DNA of 64,000 bases from Meghimatium bilineatum (GCA_034231615.1 CM067306.1:37417571-37481570); one strand, 5' to 3'; positions 32,191-43,184 are shown, numbered from the stretch's first letter. Numbers and translations are program-made. Notes: generated from the sequence alone by a model not told the origin.

Positions 32191-32359
32191 CCGAGTAACG
32201 TGAAATGAGTTGTACTCCTGACATGCGGCGTGCCGCTTCGTCGAGAGGGACTGGTAACGTATAAGGCCACGAGGAAAAATAAATTGAGAACCACTGCATA
32301 AGATAATTAAAACAAGATATACGCCGAATAGGGAAAGAGCAAATTGTTTTTTAATTAAA
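32191..32359. other. no recognised feature
   Basis: Sequence at the 5' side of the LINE. A stretch TTCGTCGAGAGGGACTGG is reminiscent of TTTCGTTGAGAGGGACGG in the SINE at 55085, too short to call. Confidence 0.35.
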
Positions 32360-32535
32360 CAGATGTCGACTGCGGGGCGCAATCTCTGCTGAAACATATG
32401 TCGACTGCGGGGCGCAATCTCTGCTGAAACAGATGTCGACTGCGGGGCGCAATCTCTGCTGAAACAGATATCGAATGGGAGCGCAATCTCTGCAGAACAT
32501 ATAGCGAATGATGGGCGCAATCTTTACCACTCAAG
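32360..32535. repeat. 35-bp minisatellite, about 5 copies
   Basis: The unit holds GAAACAGATGTCGACTGCGG then GGCGCAATCTCTGCT. The last two units are diverged. Confidence 0.92.
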
Positions 32536-32610
32536 AAACGAATTTCTGTCTTTTTATTTCGACTGCCAATGTTGATACTGTTCACAAACTGGGCAACAAT
32601 TAAAATGTTA

Positions 32611-32674
32611 TCGCCCGTGTGTAGTCGGGGTCCGAAAGGGGAGCAAAGAATAGCAACACTGTTTACCTTCCGCA
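32611..32674 (+). mobile_element. GAAG-tailed SINE, 5' end only
   Basis: TCGCCCGTGTGTAGTCGGGG, then CGAAAGGGGAGCAAAGAATA and GCAACACTGTTTACCTTCCG, then unrelated sequence. Keeping the 5' end and losing the 3' end is the opposite of normal truncation, so a deletion or a later insertion removed the rest. Confidence 0.85.
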
Positions 32675-32689
32675 ACAAAAAACCAAATT

Positions 32690-33135
32690 TAAATAATCAA
32701 TCAATCTATCAATCAAGTGCCAAGCCGAGAGGTGTAGGTGATCGTATTTCCCAACAACTCTCGTTCTTTTGCTAATAAGTTCAGTTTGTGACATGTTTTT
32801 GTGCCACAGTGACAACCATTTAAGAAATTTCTTTGTCTTTCCCTGTCTTTTCTCCCCTTCGGGTGTGTGCTAAATGTTCAAGATTTGCTCTTCTCATCAC
32901 ATGCTCTACAATTCTATACTGTCTACTTCTAATTTTAAAAATAAATATCATTTGTATGTTTTACTCTAGCATCTCTGAGGACTTTTACATTAGTTTTCTT
33001 ATATGTTCAAGGAGTTTTCATCATTCTTCTCAAGAACAACATCTCATTTGCTTTCAGCTTATCTTGAGCTCTTTTGTTTACCGTCCATGCTTAGCATCTA
33101 TACATTAATACACATGGCGAAAAAGGCTTGTTCTT
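32690..33135 (-). mobile_element. RTE-like LINE 3' end, TTGA-tailed family, copy 2
   Basis: On the minus strand the order is DGKQKSSR, KVLRD-like, GKTKKF-like, then CACTTGATTGATAGATTGAT at the 3' end (32695-32716 on the plus strand). It runs parallel to 22325-22735, including the non-coding 3' region with CGGCTTGGCACTTGATTGAT. Confidence 0.6.
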
Positions 33136-33139
33136 ATTC

Positions 33140-33420
33140 TGCTGGTAGGTCTTCTATTGACGAAGGTCACGGTGTTACAATGTGCGCATCGGACATCAAG
33201 CTTACAAGGTTCAAACCCTGCTGCAGGCAATTGTCAATTGGAACTGTGCATTAAGCATTGGCAACCAACTAAACATATTTGTATTGTCTAGAAAACCACT
33301 CCAGCCAAAAAATGTTGGGCTGATGGCAATTTCCTGAATATACTGTGACAACAAAAATTGTATTGACTTTACCTCCGTTAACATTCTAAACATGCCTCTG
33401 GCATCTTGATAAAACCTACA
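33140..33420 (+). mobile_element. tRNA-like SINE (family E), copy 1
   Basis: The B-box GGTTCAAACCCTGCTGCAGG near 33210 is followed by a body with TTGTCTAGAAAACCACTCCA and GCTGATGGCAATTTCCTGA. The same body follows a B box at 47535-47765 (TTGCCTAGAAAATCACTACA, TTGATGGCTATGTCCTTGAG). Confidence 0.65.
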
Positions 33421-33609
33421 TATTTGTACTAACGACATCAATCTATTACTTCAGAAAAAAAACCACATTGCAAAGATAAAACGTTAATAACCAAAGCAAT
33501 TTGACTCATATCAGTGGTTCTAAGAGTGGACCAAAAAGAGACTCGCAATTGGGTCACACGAAGGTACCCACTTGAACGATAAATCCGCAAGACCATTGGT
33601 ACAAATTAA

Positions 33610-33738
33610 GCGATGATGCAACGAACTTTCATTCTCTGGACTATATCCTGCTGAAAATCTAATATAACTACTATACTGCTACAAGAGAGATCGAGCGGGA
33701 GTTTGAGAATAAACGATGAAAAAGAAGAAGACGAATTA
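33610..33738 (+). mobile_element. GAAG-tailed SINE, subfamily B, copy 1
   Basis: ATTCTCTGGACTATATCCTG, then the extra block TACTGCTACAAGAGAGATCG, then GGGAGTTTGAGAATAAACGA and a GAAG-like tail. The extra block marks subfamily B. Confidence 0.65.
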
Positions 33739-34246
33739 TAAATAACAAGAAGTATAACAATAAGGCTGTAAAAAAAAACAACCTTAGTAGCATATAGAGA
33801 GAATAAATTACCTTTTATAGGCACCAGGTTGGCAATGGAAGGATATCTATCCTACTGACGGGACCAAGTGCAAAAAATGGTGAGAATCGATGAATTAAAA
33901 CTTCTCGTTGCCCCCGGAGCATAAGGCGAAATCAATAGTTAGCTTTTTTTTATTGTTTGAGATTTGGTCATATATCTTCATTATAGAATCTTCATTTTGT
34001 ATGCCACATTTCTAATCAATTTCAATCTATACTTGACAAGTCTTGTGTATTTCTTTCTTGATGAAACTGCTGTAGACATACGCAAGCATATATACCTATG
34101 AGGTTGGGGGTTCAACCAACCAAAACCTCTGTTATTTTGTTATGATTAATATATCTGATATAACTAAATTGAACGATCATCCGCTATTGAAGCAACGTGC
34201 TTCACAATAAATGTTACTTGTTACTAAACGCATGCATGGAATGCGG
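33739..34246. other. no recognised feature
   Basis: AT-rich. A weak B-box-like GGGGGTTCAACCAACC occurs near 34106 without a matching A box. Confidence 0.4.
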
Positions 34247-34391
34247 GTAGGAAATTTTCGTCTTAGGGAATTTTCGTCTTAGGGAGTTTTCGTCTTAGGG
34301 AATTTTCGTCTTAGGGAATTTTCGTCTTAGGGAATTTTCGTCTTAGGGAATTTTCGTCTTAGGGAATTTTCGTCTTAGGGAATTTTCGTCT
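34247..34391. repeat. 16-bp minisatellite, 9 copies
   Basis: TTAGGGAATTTTCGTC repeated almost without change. Confidence 0.97.
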
Positions 34392-34419
34392 ACTTCTTCT
34401 TCTCGTTTGACAGGTTTGA

Positions 34420-35275
34420 CATGTCTACACAGCAAATCCGGTTTAACATGTCTACACAGCAAATCCGGTATAGCATGTCTACACAGCAAATCCGGTTTAA
34501 CATGTCTACACAGCAAATCCGGTATAGCATGTCTACACAGCAAATCCGGTATAGCATGTCTACACAGCAAATCCGGTATAGCATGTCTACACAGCAAATC
34601 CGGTATAGCATGTCTACACAGCAAATCCGGTTTAACATGTCTACACAGCAAATCCGGTTTAACATGTCTACACAGCAAATCCGGTTTAACATGTCTACAC
34701 AGCAAATCCGGTTTAACATGTCTACACAGCAAATCCGGTTTAACATGTCTACACAGCACATCTGGTTTAACATGTCTACACAGCAAGTCTGGTTTAACAT
34801 GTCCACACAGCAAGTCTGGTTTAACATGTCCACACAGCAAGTCTGGTTTAACATGTCCACACAGCAAGTATGGTTTAACATGTCCACACAGCAAGTATGG
34901 TTTAACATGTCCACACAGCAAGTCTGGTTTAACATGTCCACACAGCAAGTATGGTTTAACATGTCCACACAGCAAGTCTGGTTTAACATGTCCACACAGC
35001 AAGTCTGGTTCAACATGTCCACACAGCAAGTATGGTTTAACATGTCTACACAGCAAGTATGGTTTAACATGTTCACACAGCAGGTCTGGTTTAACATGTC
35101 CACACAGCAAGTCTGGTTTAACATGTCCACACAGCAAGTCTGGTTTAACATGTCCACACAGCAAGTCTGGTTTAACATGTCTACACAGCAATTATGGTTT
35201 AACATGTCTACACAGCAAGTATGGTTTAACATGTCTACACAGCAAGTCTGGTTTAACTGTCTACACAGCATGTCT
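34420..35275. repeat. 27-bp minisatellite, about 31 copies, in two blocks
   Basis: The unit holds TTTAACATGTCTACACAGCA plus AATCCGG. Up to about 34780 units carry AAATCCGG. After that they carry AAGTCTGG or AAGTATGG, mostly with TCCACAC for TCTACAC. Open frames of about 300 codons occur in several frames on both strands, as expected for a 27-bp period with few stops. None is a gene. Confidence 0.97.
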
Positions 35276-35489
35276 ATACACAGTCCATATCCCATATATG
35301 TACTTAGAGCTTCTTAACAGAAAATCTACAACTACATCCAAACTCTAGGCTATGACATGGATTTACTGCCCATGACATGCCGGTATTTTTGGTAGGGGGC
35401 ATACAGTGATGTGTCGCATGCATCAATAGACGGTTAGTACAATAAACGTGACGGCTGTAAAATTAACACCTTTATTGTTCAAATTATTT

Positions 35490-36110
35490 GTATTTAATAT
35501 TTTATCTGGTATATTTTGTCCGATACATTTTGTCCGGTACATTTTGTCTGGTATATTTTTTCTGGTATATTTTTTCTGGTATATTTTTTCTGGTATATTT
35601 TGTCTGGTAATAATATTTTGTCTGGTATATTTTGTCTGGTATATTTTTTCTGGTATATTTTGTCCGGTACCTTTTGTCTGGAATATTTTGTCTGGCATAT
35701 TTTGTCCGGTATATTTTGTCTGGTATATTTTGTCTGGTATATTGTGTCTGGGAATATTTTGTCCGGTATATTTTGTCAGGAATATTTTGTCTGGTATATT
35801 GTGTCTGGGAATATTTTGTCCGGTATATTTTGTCTGCTATATATTGTCTGGGAATATGTTTTCCGGTATATTTTGTCCTGTGAATATTTTGTCTTGTGAT
35901 ATTTTGTCTGGAATATTTTTTCTGGTATATTGTGTCTGGGAATATTTTGTCCGGTATATTTTGTCTGCTATATTTTGTCTGGTTTTTATTCCGGTATATT
36001 TTGTCCTGTGAATATTTCTTCTTGGGATATTTTGTTTACGAATATTTTGTCCTGGGATATTTTGTCTTGTGATATTGTGTCTGGATATATTTCGTCTGGG
36101 AATTTGTGTA
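35490..36110. repeat. degenerate 14-15-bp array
   Basis: Units GTCTGGTATATTTT and GTCTGGGAATATTTT with GTCCGG and GTCCTG variants, growing more divergent toward 36110. Confidence 0.93.
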
Positions 36111-36589
36111 CGGTTGCCAATTGATAATTAGAATAATGTGCCGAAATGCTTCATGAGCCCCTTCTCAATGTGGACACCGTGATTGATGAAATATCCAGGT
36201 TGAGATTTAAGGAACAATTTGGTAGTAAATGCAGAACTAGTAGAGTTGGACAAAATGAGGAGCGAAGTCAACGAGTCAACTACCGTAGCCCTCAGTATGC
36301 ATAGACTTTGCCATCTGCTAAGGGAGTGTGAGCACCAATTGGTTTACCCGAAGTTCAATGATGTCGGTTCATGACCAATAACCAACCAATCACGAAAGAA
36401 TTACGCCGTATGATGACAGTATAACGCAGAGCATGTAACATTAACAATCCCATTAATTGCACATTTGTTTTTTTGTCTGTTCGGGAATACCCAATAGATC
36501 GAATAGGAAGTAGTTTATATACACCGAACTCACCACAACATGTTATAGAGCCCGTAGAAACGAATAGCTTTTAAAAATAGTGTTCCGAA
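36111..36589. other. no recognised feature
   Basis: Mixed-composition sequence without repeats. Open frames are short and unsupported. Confidence 0.45.
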
Positions 36590-36870
36590 ACAATATTGAT
36601 TTGCAGTTTCTACAACAGATTGAGTCCCACAAAGTATTTTATTTTTATAGTACACAACAAATCCCACGAAACAAAAAGTATTTTACAGTTCACAAAACTA
36701 ACTTAATGCCACGAGAAAGAAATAGTTTTACTGTTTACACAGGGACTAAATTAAAAAAAAATTCTAGTTAATTCACGCGAAAGTAATTTAGTTTAAAGTT
36801 CTCAAAACACTATACTTGGTGAAGTATAAATTAAATTACTTGGTGTAATTGTATATATTTCATCAGATTT
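36590..36870. repeat. very degenerate AT-rich array
   Basis: Loosely repeating pieces such as CACAAAACTAAC, CACGAGAAAGAAATAG and CACGCGAAAGTAATTTAG every 55-65 bp. Confidence 0.4.
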
Positions 36871-37034
36871 TAGATTTAAAACTAAATTGATCATTATCAG
36901 GTAGCATATACTGGATGCAGTAGTCATTACAGCTTTTCAAAACTCCTGGCTAACCTAGCGTTTACTCATCCGGCATATAAAGTATTCAGCTCTGTCATGT
37001 AAACTTGGACATTGCCGTTTCTACTCGTCATTTG

Positions 37035-37130
37035 TTATGTTGTGAATGTGTTTTTGTTAAAGGTATTTGATCGAAACGTCAATTTTCGTGTGTTATCCAG
37101 TGATTATCAAACCTTCATGATTCTTTATTG
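37035..37130 (+). repeat. dispersed CGAAACG hairpin repeat (R), copy
   Basis: TTAAAGGTATTTGATCGAAA, then CGTCAATTTTCGTGTGTTAT and CCAGTGATTATCAAACC. This lines up with TTGATAAAGGCGTTTTGGTC, GAAACGCCGATTTGTGTG and CAGTATTAGCAAAAC in the 50.7 kb foldback. Confidence 0.55.
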
Positions 37131-37499
37131 AAGTTTCACACTGAAATATTGATCAAATCTTCCTGTTTATGTGAGTGTCATATTCAAGTGGTCTTTGATA
37201 TCTTGTGTCTATTTTATTCGTGTTCTACCTCATTTACGTTGCCCTGGTCTCATTCCCTTCATTATGATCTGTCTCATGCCGTTCCGTCGTTTGATATGAC
37301 CACAATAATGTTATTTTCTAGTGAGAACGTTGTTTTTTTAGACATCTCTTTTACCTTTAATTCTCTCGAAATATCCACTATTGGTGATCTTGTTGGAACA
37401 TTTTTTTTTTCTAATTCTGCAATTTTTGTTTTTTTCACTTTATTGTTGATTGCCCAAGATGTAATCCATGTATTGTAATTGGGAATACGCAGGCTTTGA

Positions 37500-37760
37500 G
37501 CAAAGCTAGTTAAAAAATTAAATTACGTCATGCAATTGTATATGTTTCGCAAACTTTACATCTAAATTACTTCGTGTTATTCTACATGTCTCGTGTACTT
37601 TACAAATAAATTACTCCGTGCAGTTCTATATATTCCGTTAACTTTAAAACTAAATTACTTCTTGAAATTCTATAGGTTTCGCTAACTTTACAATTACATT
37701 ACTTTAGTTTTACTAAAGTTCTACGTATTATCAAAAGTAGAACATTACATCCCTGTGAAT
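37500..37760. repeat. degenerate array, about 52-bp unit
   Basis: Repeating AAATTACTTCGTG, ATTCTA, ATGTTTCGC and AACTTTACA segments, about five times. Nothing else was seen in 37131-37499 or 37761-38470. Confidence 0.6.
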
Positions 37761-38470
37761 TCTATTGGTCAACTTTGTGTAAACTGTAATAGCTACATTC
37801 TTGTATTGAATCTGTGTGAAAATCGTCAAATTGTACTATCTTACCTTATCGGTTGCTATTCACAAGCATACAAGCAGGTCGTCTGCGTCTTCAAAAACTC
37901 TCTTAAATAAGAACATATATATCCCAGTGATCAAACGTACTTTTAAATATCTGAAACATCTATAATATATAGTCCTCCACAAGTTTCCACGAGAACGTCA
38001 TTAAACAAGGCCGTATTGTACATATATAAAGTTACTCACGTGCGGGTAACGCTTTGTCTACTCGCTCCCAGAATTCATGACGGGATTAATCCGCCAGAAT
38101 CTTGTTCATTCATGCGCGCTTCAAGACATGATAACAGAACGCGATTGGTGGTACTGTTCAGATCGAAATGATACTTCTGTGCGCGTGCATTAATCTGTAG
38201 ACAAATGAAAACAGACATCAGGAATGATGGTAATTTGTAGCAAATGTTAATATTATGTTAATGGTAATTTGTTGTGTCTGAGAGTTTTCTGAAAAAAAAA
38301 GAAAGTATGTATAATTTTCTCATAGCATTCATTCAGAGTTCAATGATAGTACAGTATTGCAAATAGATATGGCATGCCTAATAATGGTTGCCATTGGTTT
38401 ACTACATAGTAAAGTTCACCTCTGACATTGAGGCTGTGATAGTCATTTGAAGTAGTCATCGCATCTTTTG

Positions 38471-39302
38471 TCCCCACCTGGCACACAGCTTTCATCTATG
38501 ACACCCAGCAGCTGACAACAGGCAGCAGCGGTCACATCCCGGTAACTGTTTTAAACACAGTGAGGGTAACCGAGGGGCTCCTGCCTGTAGGTAAGTATAG
38601 GTTATGCCTGCCCGAGCATGAGAAGTCTGAAAATGGCGAACAGCGCGGATGAAACGTCTGATGTTGAACGGGCTAGGAGGCAGGCACTTGCCAACAGAGT
38701 GTTGTAGAACACACTTGCCAACAGAGTGTTGTGAAACACACTTGCCAACAGAGTGTTGTAGAACACACTTGCTAAGAGAGTGTTGTAGAACACACTTGCC
38801 AACAGAGTGTTGTAGAACAGACTTGCCAACAGAGTGTTGTAGAACACACTTGCCAACAGAGTGTTGTAGAACACACTTGCCAACAGAGTTTTGTAGAACA
38901 CACTTGCCAACAGAGTTTTGTAGAACACACTTGCCAAGGGAGTGTTGTAAAACACACTTGCCAACAGAGTGTTGTAGAACACACTTGCCAACAGAGTGTT
39001 GTAGAACACACTTGCCAACAGAGTGTTGTAGAGCACACTTGCCAAGAGAGTGTTGTAGAGCCCACTTGCCAACAGAGTGTTGTAGAATGCACTTGCCAAC
39101 AGAGTGTTGTAGAACACACTTGCCAAGAGAGTGTTGTAGAACACACTTGCCAACAGAGTGTTGTAGAACACAAAAGGCTTCAGAGAAGCCGTAGAACTCT
39201 TATTTGGTAGAAATCTCAATGAACTCTGGTCATCCACTGCATTCTTGTACACAACCAGTCGTCTTAATTTAACTTGAAACTGGAATACAACTGGATCAGG
39301 TA
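38471..39302 (+). repeat. unclassified dispersed repeat X, copy 2, with internal array
   Basis: Aligns with 5583-5939 (minus strand) on both sides of an internal tandem array. The left part holds TCCCCACCTGGCACACAGCT, GGCAGCAGCGGTCACATCCC and GCGGATGAAACGTCTGATGT. The right part holds CTCTGGTCATCCACTGCATT and CTGGAATACAACTGGATCAG. Shared short frame reading MANSADETSDVERARRQALA. The class of the element is unknown. Confidence 0.7.
38689..39172. repeat. 27-bp minisatellite, about 17 copies, inside repeat X
   Basis: The unit holds CACTTGCCAACAGAGTGTTG plus TAGAACA. Sister copy X1 has this segment once (ACTTGCCAGCAGAGCGCTGT). Confidence 0.96.
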
Positions 39303-39429
39303 GAGAGAGTGTGGTCGGCATCTGTTCCTCACTTTCACAAAGTTCAAGGATGTAATAACTCACGTGTCAGACCTGTCATCGCAGAGTGAAGAAAACGATG
39401 CTGAAGATGATATGGTGCACATACAAAAA

Positions 39430-40614
39430 ATGATGGAAATGAGGATCACCAGGTGTTAGAGGAGACATGAGGATCACCAAGTGTTAGAGGAGAAATGAGG
39501 AACACCAGGTGTTAGAGGGGAAAAGAGGAACACCAGGTGTTAGAGGATAAATGAGAAACACCAGGTGTTAGAGGGGAAAAGAGGAACACCAAGTGTTAGA
39601 GGGGAAAAGAGGAACACCAGGTGTTAGAGGGGAAAAGAGGAACACCAGGTGTTAGAGGAGAAATGAGGAACACGAGGTGTTAGAGGGGAAAAGAGTAACA
39701 CCAGGTGTTAGAGGAGAAATGAGGATCACCAGGCGTTAGAGGAGAAATGAGGATCACTCGGTGTGAGAGGAGAAATGAGGATCACCAGGTGTTAGAGGAG
39801 AAATGAGGAACACCAGGTGTTAGAGGGAAAAAGAGGAACACCAGGTGTTAGAGGGGAAAAGAGGAACACCAGGTGTTAGAGGGGAAAAGAGGAACACCAG
39901 GTGTTAGAGGAGAAATGAGGAACACGAGGTGTTAGAGGGGAAAAGAGTAACACCAGGTGTTAGACGAGACATGAGGATTATCAGGTGTGAGAGGAGAAAT
40001 GAGGATCACTCGGTGTGAGAGGAGAAATGAGGATCACCAGGTGTTAGAGGAGAAATGAGGAACACCAGGTGTTAGAGGGGAAAAGAGGAACACCAGGTGT
40101 TAGAGGAGAAATGAGGAACACCAGGTGTTAGAGGAGAAATGTGGAACACCAGGTGTTAGAGGAGAAATGAGGATCACCAAGTGTTAGAGGAGAAATGAGG
40201 ATCTCCAAGTGTTAGAGGAGAAATGAGGATCACCAGGTGTGAGAAGAGAAATGAGGATCACCAGGTGTTAGAGGAGAAATGAGGATCACCAGGTGTTTAA
40301 GGAGAAATCAGGATCACCAAGTGTTAGAGGAGAAATGAGGATCACCAAGTGTTTAAGGAGAAATGAGGATCACCAAGTGTTAGAGGAGAAATGAGGATCA
40401 CCAGGTGTTAGAGGAGAAATGAGGATCACCAGGTGTTAGAGGAGAAATGAGAATCACCAGGTGTTATAGGAGAAATGAGGATCACCAGGTGTTAGAGGAG
40501 AAATGAGGATCACCAGGTGTTAGAGGAGAAATGAGAATCACCAGGTGTTAGAGGAGAAATGAGGATCACCAGGTGTTAGAGGAGAAATGAGGATCACCAG
40601 GTGTTAGAGGAGAA
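39430..40614. repeat. 28-bp minisatellite, about 42 copies
   Basis: The unit holds GGATCACCAGGTGTTAGAGG plus AGAAATGA. A block around 39500-40100 has GAACACC and GGGGAAAA variants. Since 28 is not a multiple of three, no long frame is open. Confidence 0.97.
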
Positions 40615-40817
40615 ATTGTGTCTTTTCTGGACGGATCCGAATATCCCATAATCAACATCTGACTGTGACTTTGGGTGTATAGTCATGGATTGCCGCTTGA
40701 ATGGAGTATTTATGTGGATGTCCAATATGCCGTGTTGCTGGTTTATAATCAAGAATTTGTAGGTATTCATTAAGAATATTTTTAGGCACAATACCCCAGT
40801 ATTGTAGGCATAATACT
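40615..40817. other. no firm feature
   Basis: A minus-strand frame of 78 codons spans most of it. A LINE origin is possible but no motif is clear. Confidence 0.35.
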
Positions 40818-41062
40818 TTACATCGGCCATGTTCTCAGAATGAACAGCCTAAGAATTCCCCAGCAGTCACTATATTGGGTTCCACCCGGAGTAAGAAGAA
40901 GAGGGAGACCTAAAGAAACTCTACGAAGAACCATTAATAGAGAAGGCATGTCAATGAACCTAAACAACACGCAAGAATTGAAAGACCTGGCAACACAAAG
41001 ACAGAAATGGAAAGCTATGGTTTCTGCCCTATGCGCCACCTATGGCCCTGGAGGAACATAAC
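40818..41062 (+). mobile_element. LINE C-terminal fragment (related to GAAT-tailed family)
   Basis: Open frame reading GHVLRMNSLRIPQQSLYWVP, GVRRRGRPKETLRRTINREG, then KDLATQRQKWKAMVSALCAT and a stop after YGPGGT. It has the same architecture as the 26.7 kb copy (GHVL, LEWIP, RRRPQETLRKT, WRDLTSALCA) but belongs to a distinct subfamily. About 80 intact codons. Confidence 0.75.
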
Positions 41063-41214
41063 ATAACCCCAGTAGTAGCCATTGCTTTTGGATGAAATCC
41101 TTTACTTGATCTGCGATAGGAAATCACATTTATTTTCACGCGCCATTTTGATCGGTATACCCAAAAAATAACAATAATGGGAAAACATGTTTGCTGAAAC
41201 CGTAGAGAAATCTC

Positions 41215-41757
41215 AGACGTGGCTGAAGTCGACAGCCCTCTGAAGTCTACATCTCTCTGAAGTCGACTGCCATCTGAAGTCGACAGCCCTCTGAAGTCGA
41301 CAGCCCTCTGAAGTCGACAGCCCTCTGAAGTCGACAGCCCTCTGAAGTCGACAGCCCTCTGAAGTCGACATCCCTCTGAAGTCGACATCCCTCTGAAGTC
41401 GACAGCCTTCTGTAGTCGACAGCCTTCTGAAGTCGACATCCCTCTGAAGTCGACATCCCTCTGAAGTCGACAGCCTCTGAAGTCGACAGCCCTCTGAAGT
41501 CGACAGCCCTCTGAAATCGACAGCCCTCTGAAGTCGACAGTCCTCTGAAGTCGACAGCCATCTGAAGTCGACAGCCTTCTGAAATCGACAGCCCTCTGAA
41601 GTCGACAGCCCTCTGAAGTCGACAGCCCTCTGAAGTCGACATCCCTCTGAAGTCGACAGCCCTCTGAAGTCGACAGCCCTCTGAAGTCGACAGCCCTCTG
41701 AAGTCGACACCCATCTGAAGTCGACAGCCCTCTGAAATCGAGAGCCCTCTGAAGACT
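41215..41757. repeat. 17-bp minisatellite, about 31 copies
   Basis: TGAAGTCGACAGCCCTC with AGCCTTC, ATCCCTC and AGCCATC variants. A GTCGAC (SalI) site is present in nearly every unit. Confidence 0.97.
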
Positions 41758-41884
41758 GTTAAATTACTTAAATGGATTTATATCACATCCCTCATATCCA
41801 AACAGAGGTGAAAGTAATTTTTCAGTAAAAATGAACAGAACAGTGTTCGACGTAAGATAGTTAATCTCAGTCTACTAGGTAAGT

Positions 41885-41953
41885 CATCCCATAACCTCCT
41901 TAGTCGCCTCTTACGACATGCATGGAAGGTAAACAGTGTTGCTATTCTTTGTC
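41885..41953 (-). mobile_element. GAAG-tailed SINE, inverted 5' fragment
   Basis: CATCCCATAACCTCCTTAGT, CGCCTCTTACGACATGCATG and GAAGGTAAACAGTGTTGCTA read as the 5' half of the SINE on the minus strand. It lies head to head with the next copy and forms a stem of about 70 bp with it. Confidence 0.9.
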
Positions 41954-41954
41954 G

Positions 41955-42221
41955 AGGCCCGAAAGGGGAGAAAAGAATAGCAGCGCTGTTTACCTTCTAT
42001 GCATGTCGTAAAAGGCGAATAAGGAGGTTATGGGAGGGGGTTGGCTGTCCCATCCCATATAGGGTCAGTGACCCAAATCCATGCTGAAGTCGGATGTGTC
42101 AGGCCGAAAGGCGCTGATATCACAGCAATGATGTAAACCATGACACAACGCATTCCGTTCTCCGGACTACATCCTGCTAATATGCAGGAGTTTGAGAACG
42201 AACGCAGAAGACGAAGAAGAG
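41955..42221 (+). mobile_element. GAAG-tailed SINE, nearly full length
   Basis: From GGCCCGAAAGGGGAGAAAAG to GAACGCAGAAGACGAAGAAG. It lacks only the first 18 or so bases of the 5' end. Its tail is followed directly by the RNase H fragment of a GAAG-tailed LINE. Confidence 0.92.
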
Positions 42222-42234
42222 TCTACTAGATGAC

Positions 42235-43045
42235 GAATATTCACAAGACATATTGATACAGATGGGTCAGCAGAGAATGCAGTGAAAAAATGAAGGAGCA
42301 GGAATATATATATAAAGTACCCAAACAATGTTAGGGATATAATTAAAGTACCTCCGAGGAATTTCTGCTATAGTTGTCGTGTAGAAATGCAGACAATCAA
42401 GGTGGTAACTGAAACACTGCTGAGCAGATAATCTTGAATCACAGACTGTAGTATTCCTGACAGTTGCAAGATCAACACTCCAAGCGCTCCAGTCCAGAAA
42501 ACTTCAAGACCTCCAGATACTACTGATCAAAATAAGGAATCAGCACAAATTAGCTATCCAGTGGATTCCATCACAATGTGGAATACCTGGACACGAGAAA
42601 GCAGATCGTCTGCCTAAGGAGGGAGCTGCTGATGATCAACCAGAAGTACCAATAACGTACTATCAAAAGAAACAGATGATCAAAGCAATTAGAAAGCTAA
42701 CACAAACACAAGATGGCTACAAATTATGAACAGACCAGACCAAGTTCTCATTCTGCACCTCAGAGAACACAGCCGACTCTACTGCCACATATATACAAAG
42801 TTCAAGATAGGAAACACGGCCATATGGACAGGCACCTCAGATGGCAGAACATATTCTTCAGAAATTCCACGAATATGAAATGCTGAGACAAATATATTGA
42901 CCCAAAGAAATAGCAATGGAAGAAAAACTCTACGGACTTCTGTACGAGTGACAGAACACTGTCAAGTTCGTGGAATAAACACAAATTCAGATATAGGCAT
43001 GTTCCAGGCAAACGAAAGAAGACGAAGAAGAAGACAAGAGGCGTA
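42235..43045 (+). mobile_element. RNase-H-bearing I-like LINE 3' end, GAAG-tailed
   Basis: Frames give DTDGSAENAVK (RNase H start, near 42262), YPNNVRDIIKV, CRVEMQTIKVVTETLLSR, TVARSTLQALQSRKLQDLQ, then LAIQWIPSQCGIPGHEKADR and LPKEGAADD. The end reads AEHILQ, KEIAMEEKLYGLL, NTVKFVE and ACSRQTKE. It ends in CGAAAGAAGACGAAGAAGAA. This is the same domain order as the 28.5 kb element in a different family, with several stops. In the hallmark motif the usual H, N and E positions have drifted (SQCGIPGHEKAD). It starts right after a SINE tail. Confidence 0.78.
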
Positions 43046-43184
43046 TACAATTGTTTAAATACGCCATTTACTGCAGCAGGTCACCTATCCCAGATTCCAT
43101 GAATTTAGGAAAGCATATGATGATGAAGGTTTGGTCACAAGTGGCCAGCATTGCAACCGCTGTTTGGTTGTAGACTTAAATAAG

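Noticed and set aside
34343-35348. Four overlapping open frames of about 280-313 codons on both strands
   Set aside because: All are read-outs of the 27-bp array. Open frames in several registers on both strands are typical of a stop-poor repeat, not of a gene.
37128-37478. A 116-codon plus-strand frame rich in hydrophobic residues
   Set aside because: AT-rich, with no homologous motif and no splice-like context that I could support. The hydrophobic content is explained by T-rich sequence.
38602-39363. Open frames of 253 and 181 codons
   Set aside because: They are mostly the 27-bp array inside repeat X. Only the flanking parts may derive from a real coding sequence and they are short.
39430-40614. 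Regular repeats that might be a CRISPR array
   Set aside because: The units are directly adjacent 28-bp tandem repeats with no unique spacers, and the context is eukaryotic. The same applies to all other arrays in the window.
41029-41714. Open frames of 136-165 codons (STSEGCRLQ repeats)
   Set aside because: These come from a 17-bp array that happens to lack stops; 51 bp, or three units, restores the frame.
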